From Combretum micranthum (Eukaryota; Streptophyta; Magnoliopsida; Myrtales; Combretaceae): DNA of 64,000 nucleotides. The notes beneath the pieces were generated by a model that made no database searches, had not been told where the DNA came from, and worked only from the letters and a program-made list of their open reading frames with translations. Both the position numbers and the translations under genes were made by a program. Location of the stretch: NCBI GenBank assembly GCA_024138025.1, contig JAMXBD010000012.1:620001-684000 (forward strand). The letters are read 5' to 3'. Positions 47,791 through 61,400 of the stretch are shown here, in pieces. Every line of letters begins with the position of its first letter. Positions within the stretch are counted from its first letter, which is position 1.

Positions 47791-50340
47791 TTTTTTTTTT
47801 CACTAATGGGATGGACAAAGCAAGTGGGTGGTCAACTAGCTTAACCTACCTAGTTGGTTGTCACCCCTCTTACCACCCATTCTTCCAATCAAGTGCTCCT
47901 CCTTTTTATGTGTTTAATTGAATTTAATAGTTTAGCCAATTGGTTATTCTATAAAAAGTTTTAATTGGTTAAGCTTTGATCTAAATTGCATTGTTAAGTT
48001 TGAAACCAAACCATTGACCTTAGATATACAAACCAACAATTTAATTAACTATAACAAATTATGGTATGCTTGTTTTAAATGTTGGTTCTTTACACAATTA
48101 ATTTGAGAATGTTAACACCCAAAGTACTTATTTACCTTATTCTATCATAAGGATAATAACTAATTGAATCTAAAACTATTGGCATCTTAACTATTTATTG
48201 AGTGTGTCTGCACTTAAGTCAAGAGCACTAAGGTACCAAATTTGGTATTCATGCACCCATAGTAAAGGAGGCAATAATATAAAGGGATATAAATTTAGTT
48301 GTTGGTGCTGCTACATGCATGCAATCTAGGTTAATGGATTTTTTTACCAATAAATTATCAAGATATAAGTATTCTACTAGATAGAAAGTATATATGAGTT
48401 ATGCTAATACTAGGGATTTCCTTTATAGAAAATCACAATGGATCAATATTAGTGGTTTATCTAGTGGTAACTTTTGAATGAAAGGACTTTATGCTTCACT
48501 TTAAAGTGCTCGGAAGTACCCACACCATGACACCAAGTTTATATATGTGTGTGTGTATGTTGTGGAAGTCATAAACTACTCCAAGCATTAAGATGCCAAA
48601 ATTGTGAATTGTGATGTATGCCATACTTAACTAAAGATAATAGCTTATGGATGTTGCATTAGATCTAAATTGGCTATGTTATTTTTTGCATTGTATGGTA
48701 TATCTATGTAGAAATTATGGTATTGAGATGTAGCCCATCCCTTATGGAACATGTTTTTAGGGTAGAAGTATTATGAATGATTTAGAACCTAATGATTAGT
48801 AGTAATATAGCTACTAAAATTGTGCTTTTACTTATACTATTTTATGAGTTTACGATTTTAGAATGTTTTTTTGGGTTGAAAGTTTTTATTTCCTTCAATT
48901 CATAACTTGTCTCAAACAAAATAATAGAAAGTAAATTTCATTTTTTTATATCCATTATGTATTTCAAGTTTTTTTTTAAAATTATTGTAAGCATATTTAT
49001 GGTTTTTCAAAACTATTTTACATATGTTGTTGAAACTTGTGATTGACATTTCTATTTTACTTTTTGATTCTACAAATCCTCCAATGATTCCACAAAGAAT
49101 CATAAGTTTGACAATCTTAATCACAAATATGACTTACATTATAAGAACAAGTAAAATAATAGTTCCTTCGATCACTACAATGATTAGAAAAAGATTTCAT
49201 AGAATGTTTATGTAAACATACTTAATTTTAGCTATAAAACTATTTTTTTTGTTAATCTTATGGAGGTATATATATCTCACCTCGAAGAGTACCTTAGTTG
49301 TGACAACCTGCCACGAATGCTCATGCAAGCCACAAAAGCATCCGTGAAGCGTCTTAATAATATAACTTAGAAATTGAATCAAGTACTCAAACAAAAGTGA
49401 AGTATTAAATATGTGATCTTGCAATACATTATTTGTCTTACTTAACAGGAATTACTAAACTAACAAAAGGACTCAGTTTGTTTGAAAAAAACTTAAATAC
49501 TTGAATATAACTTTGAGTAACCATTCTAGCTACTTTCTCTTGCAAAGTTTCCCCTAGAACCCAAAAATTGCTTGCTTACCAAAGTGGCACTCCTAACAGA
49601 GTTATAAACCTGGCTTGGGGTACTTACATAATGATTCATGCTATAAAAGGGTGAGCAAAAACCACGGCTTAATGATATAAGAGTGCAATTTTCTTATTAC
49701 TACTTAACAAGTAAACGTAAACATCACATGCAATCTTTCGATAACCAACATGAAGTCTAGGATTTAACCCCTCCTCAACTTAGGGTTTGGGGAATACTTA
49801 GTTCTGCCAACATCTAGGTCATCCAACTTATAAAACTTTTATCCTAGCTCCAAGGTACATTAAATGCAGCTCTTCCCTAAGACACCTTAATTGTAATCTT
49901 GGGTTCAATTGTCCAATAGTTAACTTTCCTTATGAAGGCCTTAAATGCTCAATTTGAAGGTGACAAATGATAACTTAAACATAATCTTGGACCAATGATC
50001 TCTTAAAACTTATGATAAACCTGAGATGATGGTTTGATATGGCTTTGTAATCCACAACTTCCCCTAATAATTTTGTTTGTCTTATAAACTCGGAAATTAA
50101 ACTTAACTTAACTTAAAATTTCCTCCTGAAGGCCTTAAATGCTCAATTCGGAGGTGGCTTAACTTAAATTAAGAGGATATATCCATAACTTAAATTGCCT
50201 GTCATTCTATTGTTGGATGACGACGACAAAGAGTAAATGTGACATTTGTGAATATTATACAATTTAAGGGTCTATTTAAATTTGGAGGTGACTAGTTAAC
50301 ACTTCCTAATTTTTGGTTTTATGATATGATACAATTTAAG
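47791..50340. other. intergenic, degenerate repeats
   Basis: No gene supported. Includes the second member of the direct repeat at 48947-49132. Short open frames there are chance. Confidence 0.4.
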
Positions 50341-50505
50341 GGTCTATTTAAATTGTCTGGTTTTCATTTGTATCTTATCTGTATCTGATCTGTTTATGAC
50401 TAAAAATGTCTGTTTTTCATCTGTATATATCTTTTTACAAACATTTGTTTAAAAATGACGAAAATAAGATGCGAAAATGATTAGAAAAAAGATGAAACAA
50501 ATATA
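50341..50505 (+). mobile_element. short MITE family K, copy 2
   Basis: GTCTATTTAAATTGTCTGG, then TATCTTATCTGTATC and TTTTTCATCTGTATAT. Closely matches the reverse complement of 56085-56191. Confidence 0.5.
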
Positions 50506-51839
50506 CCTTAATATAATTTAGAGGTTACAGGTAACATAAGGTTTTGGCCATTGTAAGGTCTAATCACTCATTAATCATCTATCATCTATTAATTACTACA
50601 TTTGGGCCATTGAAAAATTTTGGGGCCTCATAATATATTGATAGGAGTTTGGTTAAATGTGACCTTTGTGAATATTTATTATGTGAAAAATTCCATTTTA
50701 TGAAAGTTGGTAGTTATTATATGTATTTGTGGAGTTAGTAAGTTTTTAGCCTTAATATATTTATAATTAAGGGTGGGTGGTGCGAGTTGGTCTAGTTCAC
50801 CTGTCGAATTGAATCGTAAAATACGATTCATATTTTCTGTTAAATTCAATCCCAACCATGTGGTTCAACTTGTAATTATTTCGAAACAAGGAAAAATGAT
50901 GCATCTCAATGCAATTTGAGATTTGATTGTGTTGCAAATCAAAGAATGAGGGTTTTTTTTTTTCTCAAACAAGAATAATCTTCCTTATTTCATCTTCTGC
51001 ATTTGAACATTCCCTTAACAAAATTGTTCACCAACAATATTCTTAGCAATACTTAATTTCACAATTGAATGAATCCTGTGCATTGTAACCAATGAGATAA
51101 TTTTACATTTAATTGCACCAGACATCACTAGTGACAACACTAAGTTGTTGAGAAACTACAAATTAACAACCAACAAATGATGAGAGCAGTGAAATCTGTA
51201 AATTTTCATAAAATGCATAGTATTAATAGCTCTTATTTTAAACATTAACGGTTCAATCCTAGTCGAATCAAATGGTTTGATTTAGTCAATGCAGACAATT
51301 TTCCTATCATCAAACCGAATCTTGAGCTAAACCATTTAAAAGAAAAAAAAATCAAATTTATAGATCAATTTTGTTTAATTTGATGTAGTTTGCAATTTGA
51401 TTGGTTTTTTTTTTTCCTTGCCTTACTTATAACATGGTATAAGTATATATGTGGCATAAATATCAAATATATACTTTTGCGACTTATTGATTTAAGTATG
51501 AAATATAGAGAAGAAAACACACACACATGCACAAACAAAGTTTCATTGCTTTATTATTCCCAACAATAAGAAGTCTCCCAAAAACACTTATTAAGAAAAT
51601 TAAAAATAAAAAGAAATAATCTTTCTTTGTACTCTCATTTTCATGTAATTGATCTTAAAATTATTTAAAGATTTTTGTCTTTTAATAAGCACTCAAAACA
51701 CTCATTAATTGTATTCCACATCCATTATAACCAAATTTTAAAGTTTGGTAACTGTTTTAACCCTCACAACAGGTATCCAAAACCTAATTAACCGTATCCA
51801 ATACTCGGGCATAATTACTACAATTTTTCAAGCCAGAAA
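50506..51839. other. intergenic; possible hAT-like remnant
   Basis: About 50770-51420 starts AAGGGTGGGTGGTGCGAG and has many short GGTTTGATT/AATCAAA motifs toward its ends, like the hAT-like element at 1223. No matching right terminus or target duplication was found, so it is not called. No gene is visible. Confidence 0.3.
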
Positions 51840-51908
51840 TGGACATAAAAATTGCCATATAAACTCATGACACTTCAATCTCCGCCCTTCCTTCCTTATC
51901 ACATCAAC

Positions 51909-51944
<36 letters not shown>

Positions 51945-52373
51945 ATCACTTCCCTCTTCTCTCTTTCCCCACTCTGCCTACCGTATCTTCAAGTTTATCG
52001 GTGCAACAATCCAGTAGTTCCCTGTACTGGACTCCACATATCCAAATAACATAGTACAAACAAATTCTACTATAATCTCCTTCACATACCAACCTTGACC
52101 AAAGGTTTTTTTTGTTTTTACATTTTTCCCTATTGTCTTTTAGTACCTATTAACTTATGTTACATGCTCTCTCCAGTCTTATCTATATTGTTTTAGTGCA
52201 TTACTTTACAATTATATATGTATTAGATGCTTCTTCAATTCTGAAAAAGCGTTATGTGCAAATTTGATTGTGATTGAGCTCGTTTATAGGTTGGATTTTT
52301 TTTTTTCTCCTTTTTGTTATTTAATTGAAGGCTATACTTCAACAAGGATTCTTCTATCAAGCGAGCTTCGAAA
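51840..52373 (+). promoter_or_regulatory. likely promoter/5' UTR of the REC-type gene
   Basis: A TATA-like CCATATAAAC at 51856-51865 is followed by a pyrimidine-rich stretch with (CT)n at 51914-51941, a common plant 5' UTR/Y-patch arrangement, about 430 bases before the start codon. A 5' UTR intron is possible. The transcription start is inferred, not seen. Confidence 0.35.
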
Positions 52374-52434
52374 ATGGCTCCTAGGAACAACCGTAGCAAA
52401 GCCAAAGGAGAGAAGAAGAAGAAGGAAGAGAAAG
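52374..52434 (+). CDS. REC1-like: REC-type gene exon 1
   Basis: ATG through AAAG before donor GTTAGA. It encodes the basic N-terminal residues 1-20 plus one base. Confidence 0.85.
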
Positions 52435-55400
52435 GTTAGAAAATTTCTACCGCACCATTGACAAAACCGTCTAACCTGTCATTTTCAACGTTAAAAAGCT
52501 TAATATTTAAATGATTGATTGAATAGTTTTCGAAATGGAACAATTGAAAAAAAAAAAAATTATCTTAATGTTTGATAAGTAAACTTAATATAAGGTTGCT
52601 CTTGCAATTATATAAATATTAGTTATTATTTTATTTTTTTGTGTAAAATGTTAATGGGTGTTTTAGGCACTTGCTAATAGATAAGAATACTGTTTTGCAG
52701 TTCTTCCTGTGGTCATGGATATCGCTGTTAATCTTCCCGATGAAACTCGTGTTGTACTCAAGGTATGGACAATGTTTTTTGCACTTTTTTTTTTCTTTTT
52801 ATGTATTACAAAAACTTTTCTATTGTTGTCTGCTAATGAAAGAACACATCAAAACTTTTGAATTTTTAATATTTTGAAAATCAATAGCTTTCTAAATATA
52901 TAATTTATTTTTCTTAACTTCCACCGTCTAATATAATCTTAACTTTTACACCTTCATATAAATAACTTTTCATTTTTTTTATTGTTTTATGTAAAATTAT
53001 TATTATAGTGTTCCCTTGAAAGGAATGATAATTCATAATAAATTACTATTACGTAAAATAATGAATAGCACTAGATGTCCTCATACTTATGAATTACCAT
53101 GCTCTATCATGAATGCTTCTATCTTAAAAATATTATTCATGTAATTATCATCTTCATGCAATAAAAATAAGAGGTATTACAAATATTTTATTTTTACTCT
53201 AATAATTACTTGTTTTATTTTTTATATCAATTAAATATTATAATAATCATTATAAGCTTATTATATTCTTTTTGAAATAGAATTTTCATTTATTCGTTAT
53301 TACATAGGGCGGGGTGAACGAGCATTTTAAAATTCTAAAATTCTTGCACATTGACTAGATTGGAATATAAAAGATTATACTCGTGTCTCTGCACCACCTA
53401 CATAGTTTTTTTTAATTAATTTTCCATCATGGTCATGCCGTAAATATTAAATAATGCTCTCTCTCTTCGCTCTGCATATACCTATTAAGAACTCAAAACT
53501 TATTGATATTTTAAAATATTAATAATATAATTTATAAATTGGAATTTTTAATTTCCATTTTGTTTCAAAATAGTGTCGTATATACCCCTCTTTACTTTTT
53601 TTTTTTTTTTTTTTTACTTTTTCTCCTCTTCTTTGATTTTAATTAGTTTAATTTTAATTTAAAAGACAGTTTCAATCATCTATATTTCTATTGTTTAGTT
53701 TAGAATATTCTATATAAGTATATCACATATTATATATATATATATATATGCCATATCCATAATTATATTGTCCTTCTTCAAAACTATGAGCACTTTTAAT
53801 AATTTTATCCAATTCGATATCATGTGATAAGCAATAAGAGTTTTTAATTATATGGACCTCTGTTGCCAAACTCTTGTACCTAATTTTATCCACTTTGATA
53901 GCTAACTACCATCAATTTAATGTATGAACTTATTTACTTTTGTAATTCAATATATGAATTTTGTCAATTTTTGCAAAATCTAGATCATACTCTTTTTTAT
54001 AATTAATTAATTCATAAAATACTATATATAACCTGCAAAATTTATAAATAAAAATTTGATTCCATTAGACTATGGTGAATACATTAAACACAATACACAT
54101 CAATATGCACATATACTTCACTATATAGAATATGGATGAACTGAGGTGTAAATCAACGTCAATATAATAAAGAAAAAATAACTATTACATGTTTAGTTAG
54201 CATAAAAAAGAATACGTAGTTATACTGAAATAACAATGGAATATTTTTATGTTTCTATTATAAAAACAAAATATTTATTCTATTTATAATAGATTATATA
54301 GTGTTGTGCAATTTTAATGGTAGTGGTATTTATGAAAAGATGATGAAGTGAACTATTGAATTACAACTTATAGAAATATGAATTGCTATTTATTATTTTA
54401 CATAATATATTTAAGTGTTATTCGATTTTTGAAGTACAATTAACTACCATAATAGCAATTTAGTACAAAACTAAGTGAGAATAGAATTTCTATTTATTCC
54501 AATTCAACGTGCAGTTAGCATATAAGGCTTTGTTTAATACCATAGAGTGAATTAAGAATGAATGGTTGTAGAAGGAAGGAAAGTGGAGGAATTGAATTAT
54601 TAAATAATTTGAATCATTTTATTTCATGTTTTTGGATAATTAAGGGCAGAAAAATAAACAGAATGTTATATTGCATCCATTTTCCCTTCCCCTTATTTTT
54701 TTCCTTTCAAAATAAACAATGGGGAAAAAAATTTAATCTCTTGAGATGGAAAGTTGTGGTAATAAATTTGATAGAAAGGTTGGAAATAGGGTCAATTACC
54801 ATGACAGGGGTTCAGCTTCTTTGCATTTAGCGCTTTATTTGGAAAGGTACACGCCTCACTAAATGTGCCTCTCTTTGCACTTTTATTTTTGTGCCTAGTC
54901 TTCACTCATCTTGCTATGAGAAGTCGAGCCCTGCACCTTCGACTACATTGATATTGAATTAATATTAGAGGGAATTCAATGTCATTTGATAGGAGATATA
55001 TTGTATAATTTAAAAAAAAAATTGAATTAATATAATTTTAAAAATTCATATCATAATTTGTCCTTTTTATTTAAGGTGCCTTTTTCTTTAGGAAACATAT
55101 CGTACTAAACCATTCTCCAGCTCCATGCAAGTCCGGAAGTGTAATGTAAAAGGAAATGATAATATCCACATGTCTAGGACTCTAAAAGGTTCAAAGTGGT
55201 ACCGAATTATAAACCACCTTTTAAAAGATTATATTGTAAAGGAAAACGAAAGGACATTAGATAATTTTTATAATCCTAAAATAAAAATTAATGGTCTTTT
55301 TATGTTCTTACTTTTTCTTACCTAAAGTATTGCTGATATAAAAAATAAATGTTGTTTTTGCCCATTTTTGAGGTGAAATTAGGATTAAAAAACATCAAAT

Positions 55401-58400
55401 CTGCGTCCAAACTATTTGAGTTTGTCTCCATATTTACTTAAATTCAACTCATCAACACTAGGTAAGTCAAAGTCAAATTCAAACTACCCTAGTAACTTAT
55501 TTATGTTAACTCAAGTTTCATAATGTTTAGTTTGAGGAACTCATAAATCTAGGTGTGGTTTGTTTTAATAAAAATATATTTCAGAAAAATATATTTTCAA
55601 ATTTTTATGTTTGTTTAAGGAAAAATGAGAAAATTAATAGAAAACATTTTCTCTTATTTTGGAAAACAACTTACGGGATATAAAAGCTTAAGTTATTTTT
55701 CCATTACTTTATGAGCTTTATCTATCAATCATTTACTATCTATTGACTTATGAGCTCTATCTAATAATCATTTACTATCTAGAGACATTTATTATTAATT
55801 TTTTAATATTTTTTCTAGATTTATTTCTCATTATAATATATGTATTTTTTTATTTAAAATATTTAATTTACCTTGAAATTATACAGATAGAGAAAAACTA
55901 TTTTAAAAAAAAAAAAGCCAAACGTTTAAACATATGTTACATTTGAAGAAAACCATTTTAAAAAAATATGTTTTTCATTAACAAATAATTTTCCTCAAAA
56001 CAAATGAATTTTAATGAACTAGACTGTTAGATAATATTTGGCATCGGGTTGATATTTGTTGAATTAAACTGTTTATTAGGAAATAAATACAGATGAAAAA
56101 TAGACATATTTATTTATAAATAGATTAAACAGATGTGATACAGATAAGATACATATACAAATGAAAATCAGACAATTCAAATAGACCCTTTAATCAAGTT
56201 CGAGTAGTGTCGGAACATCGATATTATTGAATGCTACCTCAAGTCAAATTGGAGTTAAAATTTTCAAACTCAATCCAATTTAACTAGAGTTGGATCTTTA
56301 AAACTTAGTGGACATTCAAGTTCAATCTTGAATAATATCTTCTCGATTTGACCTGTTCGTAGTTGTAAGTAAAATTAATATAAGATGGCTGATTTTGCCA
56401 TCGTGTCATCATGTGCTCTAAAGGAAAGAGTCGTGAGGAACCCATAGTTTTATATCATTTATGGGGTTTTTCTTTTCTTTTTGGTATCCATCTTTTTCTT
56501 TTTCATGTTCATTTTCCGTAGACTGCATGTCTTTTGCAGTGCAAACATACAATTTTGTTATTAATTTCAATTTGTCAATGAGCAGGGAATATCGACGGAT
56601 AGGATTATAGATGTTCGACGGCTTCTATGCGTCAATACTGAAACCTGTCATATGACCAACTTCTCATTGTCACACGAGGTGAGTAGTATGAACATCGTAT
56701 TAGTTGAGGTTGTACCTACGTTATGGTGAATCAATTGATGGTAGATGATTATATAAATAATTTGGGAATTTTTAAAAAGATAATACAGAAGTCTGTTTGG
56801 ATTATCTAATTTTTATCTATATCAGTAAAAATATTTATTTTTTATCTGTATTTATTTCAAATATCAAAATCATCAAAATAAAACAAACCAAACGGACCTA
56901 TATGTTTCTCATATCAAATAGTTTTAATATAGGATTACATAAATACCATCATATATATATATATATGTGTGTGTGTGTGATTATAGTAAAATAACTTTTT
57001 CCTTCCACTTGCTATAAGAATTTCTATGATTTTTAATTTATCTAGGTAATGTGTTTTTGTAGAAGACATAAGAGACCAAATTCTATGGATACAAAAGATA
57101 TATAGCTTATATATATATACATATATATTGGTTTTTACTTAGAGTACTGTGATGCTAATATTGTCATGTTTTTGCGCGCACACACACTCATATATATATA
57201 TATATCAACATCATGAAATTGTAAAATTTTAGTGACGTTTTTATAACTCTATAAAAGATGATATTGAACTTTCTATTTAACTTTATTCATGAAATGTTAG
57301 TGAATGCTCTAGATTAAAAGGGACCGGTGAAAAGAATAATAATAATTTTACAAATCATATACAAATCATAGTTATGATGAATTGATTTATTATTTCATAT
57401 TTTAAGAAAAAAAGGATAAATGTGTTAGTTGAACTTCGGCTTAGCTAGTTCGACAGTCTATTTAATCTTGCAAGATAAATTAAATATTTGAATTATAATA
57501 GGAATGAAGTTTTATCTTTCAAATCACTTCAATTCACAAGAGAACAAACATGCTTTGATTATAAGTTATTAAGCATAACTACTTTGTTTATATAACCATC
57601 TTTATTAGAAAATCTTTAATCATTATAATATTGTACACACTTAAAAGAAAAAAAGTGCATGAAAATCTGAAATGATTCTTCTCTGAGGTCTTAATAAATG
57701 CCTTAAACACCGATATATTTTCCACTAATGTAATAGAAAAAATGTTAATAAGCATTTTAAAAATACTTATTCAAAAAAAAATTTCACATTTTACATAGTA
57801 TATATATATATTTTGGCCCGGTGTGTGTACCCAGTATTTGGCAGTAAAAGTTGCTTTTTAGGTTCTGACAACTACCCAATGGATCAATTAATGAGACCCG
57901 CCACATCCATACACGTTTTTATAGATAAAAGTTGAGATATAGATTATATTATAACATTAGTTAATATATACACGTCCTTTTAAAATTTTTAATTTTAATA
58001 TTTTGTATAAATTTTATAATTTTGTTTAAATCACATAAATAAGTTAAACAAATATTTATTGTAGGTTTCACTTTCATACATGATTAAATTATATATTATA
58101 GAATTTATGATATTAACAAATTACTTTTTTTAATTTTTTTTTCATATATTGTTTATATTAAATGTATGAAAATAAGATAATATTACATATTGCACGAAAA
58201 CATATCAAAGACTATAAATATGATGTTTTAAAAAGAAGGAAAAAAATATAAAAACTTCATAGAAAAAAAAATTATGTATTCCATAGAATATAGGATGGAA
58301 ACAATGAGTCATACAATAGGTTTCGGGTATGAAATTTAATATCCCTTATCTTACAGGATAAGATATGGATAATACTTCATCCTCTACCTACCTTATATCC

Positions 58401-61400
58401 ATTCACTCTTACTTCCACACTTGTTAATATGCTTTTACTTAAATAATATTTTATAATGTTTATTGCATAAAAAGTTAGAGGTATTTTTATAGTTTTCACG
58501 ATATACACTTTGTAGCCAATCATAAAATTGAATTTGTCTTTCAATTATTCAATTCTATCCCATTTTGTTCTAACTCTTTCTATTTTGAAATATCTAACAT
58601 TCTACTCAATTAATATGATATGAATTTAAATCGTGTGAGTGGTAGATGATGTGGATGTTGTTTTAAATTAAGCTCCTCTTCGTTCACTTGTTGTTGGAGA
58701 TGGACCCTTGACGTAAATGGAATAACTTATAACACTACACGGTTAGTCTGGGTCCATTCTTTAGGAAAAAAACAAATAAAAGGGCAGCCGTAGAGCCAAG
58801 AGGTAAGGAAAGAAAAAAGATTTGGTTTGTTTCAATTATCTGATTTTTATCCGTATTTTATTTATATTTTATTTTTATATTATCTAATTAATTTTTTTAT
58901 AGGTATAGATGTTTGTTTATCATCTCAACCTTAACCTGTTTCTTGACAATAATTTATTTAAAAATTATAAAAATAAAATATCAAAACTATAAAAAAAAAT
59001 GAAACAATCAGACCATTAATAAGCATCGTAACTAATATTTGAATAAATAGCAGATAAGTATTAATATATTTTTTTATAAATAAAGAGAAGAATATAATAC
59101 TTATAAAATTGTTTTCATATAAAATCTTTATTAATATTTATATCTAACTGATTTTTATATTTGATATTCATACTTAATAAATCTTTTCTTTGCCTTGTGA
59201 GTAGAGATGTTCACAATTCGGTTAACCAGTTTGTGATCCTATTTTTTGAACATAACTATAATGATTAGTTTTTTTTAATATCTTGATTGTTAATTAATCC
59301 ATTATAAATGGTTAATTGCCCTAACGATTAACATTTTTTTAGTTACTTTTTCAGTTTTTGGTTTTTAATTATTTAATGTAATTATTTCAATATATCACAT
59401 CGATAGTTTCAACAAATCTTAATTTTTAGTCTTTATCATAAAATTTTTTTTGAATTATTATGTATATTACAAGTGCTAAAAAAAAGAAAATCAAATTAAG
59501 GAAAAAGGAAAAAAATAAGACTTTGGATGTTTTATCATCAACTAAATCAAACCAAATCAATTACCACATTAACTCACACCAAACAGAGAACAGAATATAA
59601 CACTTTAGTTAAAATCTCAGAGACATTAATATATATAAATTATATGTATATATTTTTAAAAAATAATTATATGTATATGTAAATTATAGATATAATATTT
59701 TAAATCAAAATTAATAAACTGATTAATTATATTTTTAGAATTGATTTTTTTTTTTTTATTTCGATTCAATATTTTGATTTGTTTTTGTTTTTTTTCACAC
59801 TTATACCGTGGGTCATATCCTGCGCTAAATTAAGAGCACAGATGATCACGTGATAATAAAGTCCAAGTCCTAGCACATGTGCTGCAAACTTGTGGGACCA
59901 TTTCACCCATCATACCATTCCAAAAATAGCCTCTTTTTTCCGACCTCATGGAAAGTGCAATTTCTTTCTCCCTTCTATTTTTCTCCACGTCTTTTTCTAG
60001 GGTTGAGATCGACTTCACACTTATCTCTATGTCTTGGACCTCGAAAGCAACTTAAACTGAACAAATTTAAAATTTTGTGCATATACTCAAACTCAAAATG
60101 GCTCTTATAAATTCAAATTCCATCTCAATTCAACCCTCTCTTTATATGGCCAAAAAAAAAAAAAAAATTTCCTCTCTCTTTCAATTCAAATTTGATTGAC
60201 ATGTGAATTGATGGAATTAAACATAATAAAATTTGATCTTAATTTGTTTAAATAGTTTAAAATTAACTTAATTATAATGAAGTTAAACACATGAAATTTT
60301 GTAAGTAGGTTTGATTTATTAACATTCTTATTTTCAAAAAAATGATCTCTAAAAATTGGCAAAATAGGTAATTATGATAAGTGTGTTTAATTAATCTTTC
60401 AAACATTTTTTAAATACTATACCTTTTTTGTATATGTTATAATTTTTATAATAATATATACCGAATGTTGGTTGTACAAGATAGACTAAATGATAAGTTT
60501 TTAGAAATGTCTAATAATTTAGCTAAAATATTCAAGTATTTTTAAGATTATATTAAAATCTTGATGAAACATTTATAACAAAATTTCCATATATACTTTT
60601 GTAAAATTTGCATTGTCACGTATACTAGGCTACTAGCTTACTTTTCTTTGTTCCTCTTTCATTTGTATAAATGATCTTCTTTGTTTATAGTAAAATTTAG
60701 AAGTAATATCACAAATAATACATTAATTTTGATAAAATGTACAATTAGGTATCTAAACTTTAAAATTGATTAATTTACTAACTAAACTTTGAAGTTGATC
60801 AATTTATTACCTAAAAAAACTTTTTGTGTATACCAACAATACATTTATTAAGTTCTTTCAAGTATTAAATTTATTAATGTCAAAATTTTTCAAGTATTAA
60901 ATTGATTAACTTCAAAATTTAGACATCGTTTTTGATATTATCTTTAAAATTTACTTTATTTGGTTTATAATATTTTTATTTTTCACATGTTTTAATATTA
61001 GTTATATATTTCATAAAAGTTAAAATACATAAAAAGAACTTTTTGTGTATACCAATAATATTAGTTAACCAGTTTGCGGTCCTATTTTTTGAATGTAACT
61101 GTAATTATTGATTTTCTAATATTTTGATCCTTAACTGATCCATTATAAACGATTAACTCCTTTTTTCGATTAATTTTTTTTTTGTTTTTAACTATCTAAT
61201 ATAATGGTTTCAATAAATCAAATTGATAGTTTTAATAAATCTTCTTTTTTAGCTTTTAAAAATAAAGTTTTTTTTTTAAATTATTATATATATTACAATG
61301 GCTGAAAAAAAAGTAAATCAAATTAAGAAAAATGAAAAAAACAAGCCTTTGAATGTATCATCATCAACAAAATCAAACCAAATCAAGTACCATATTAATT

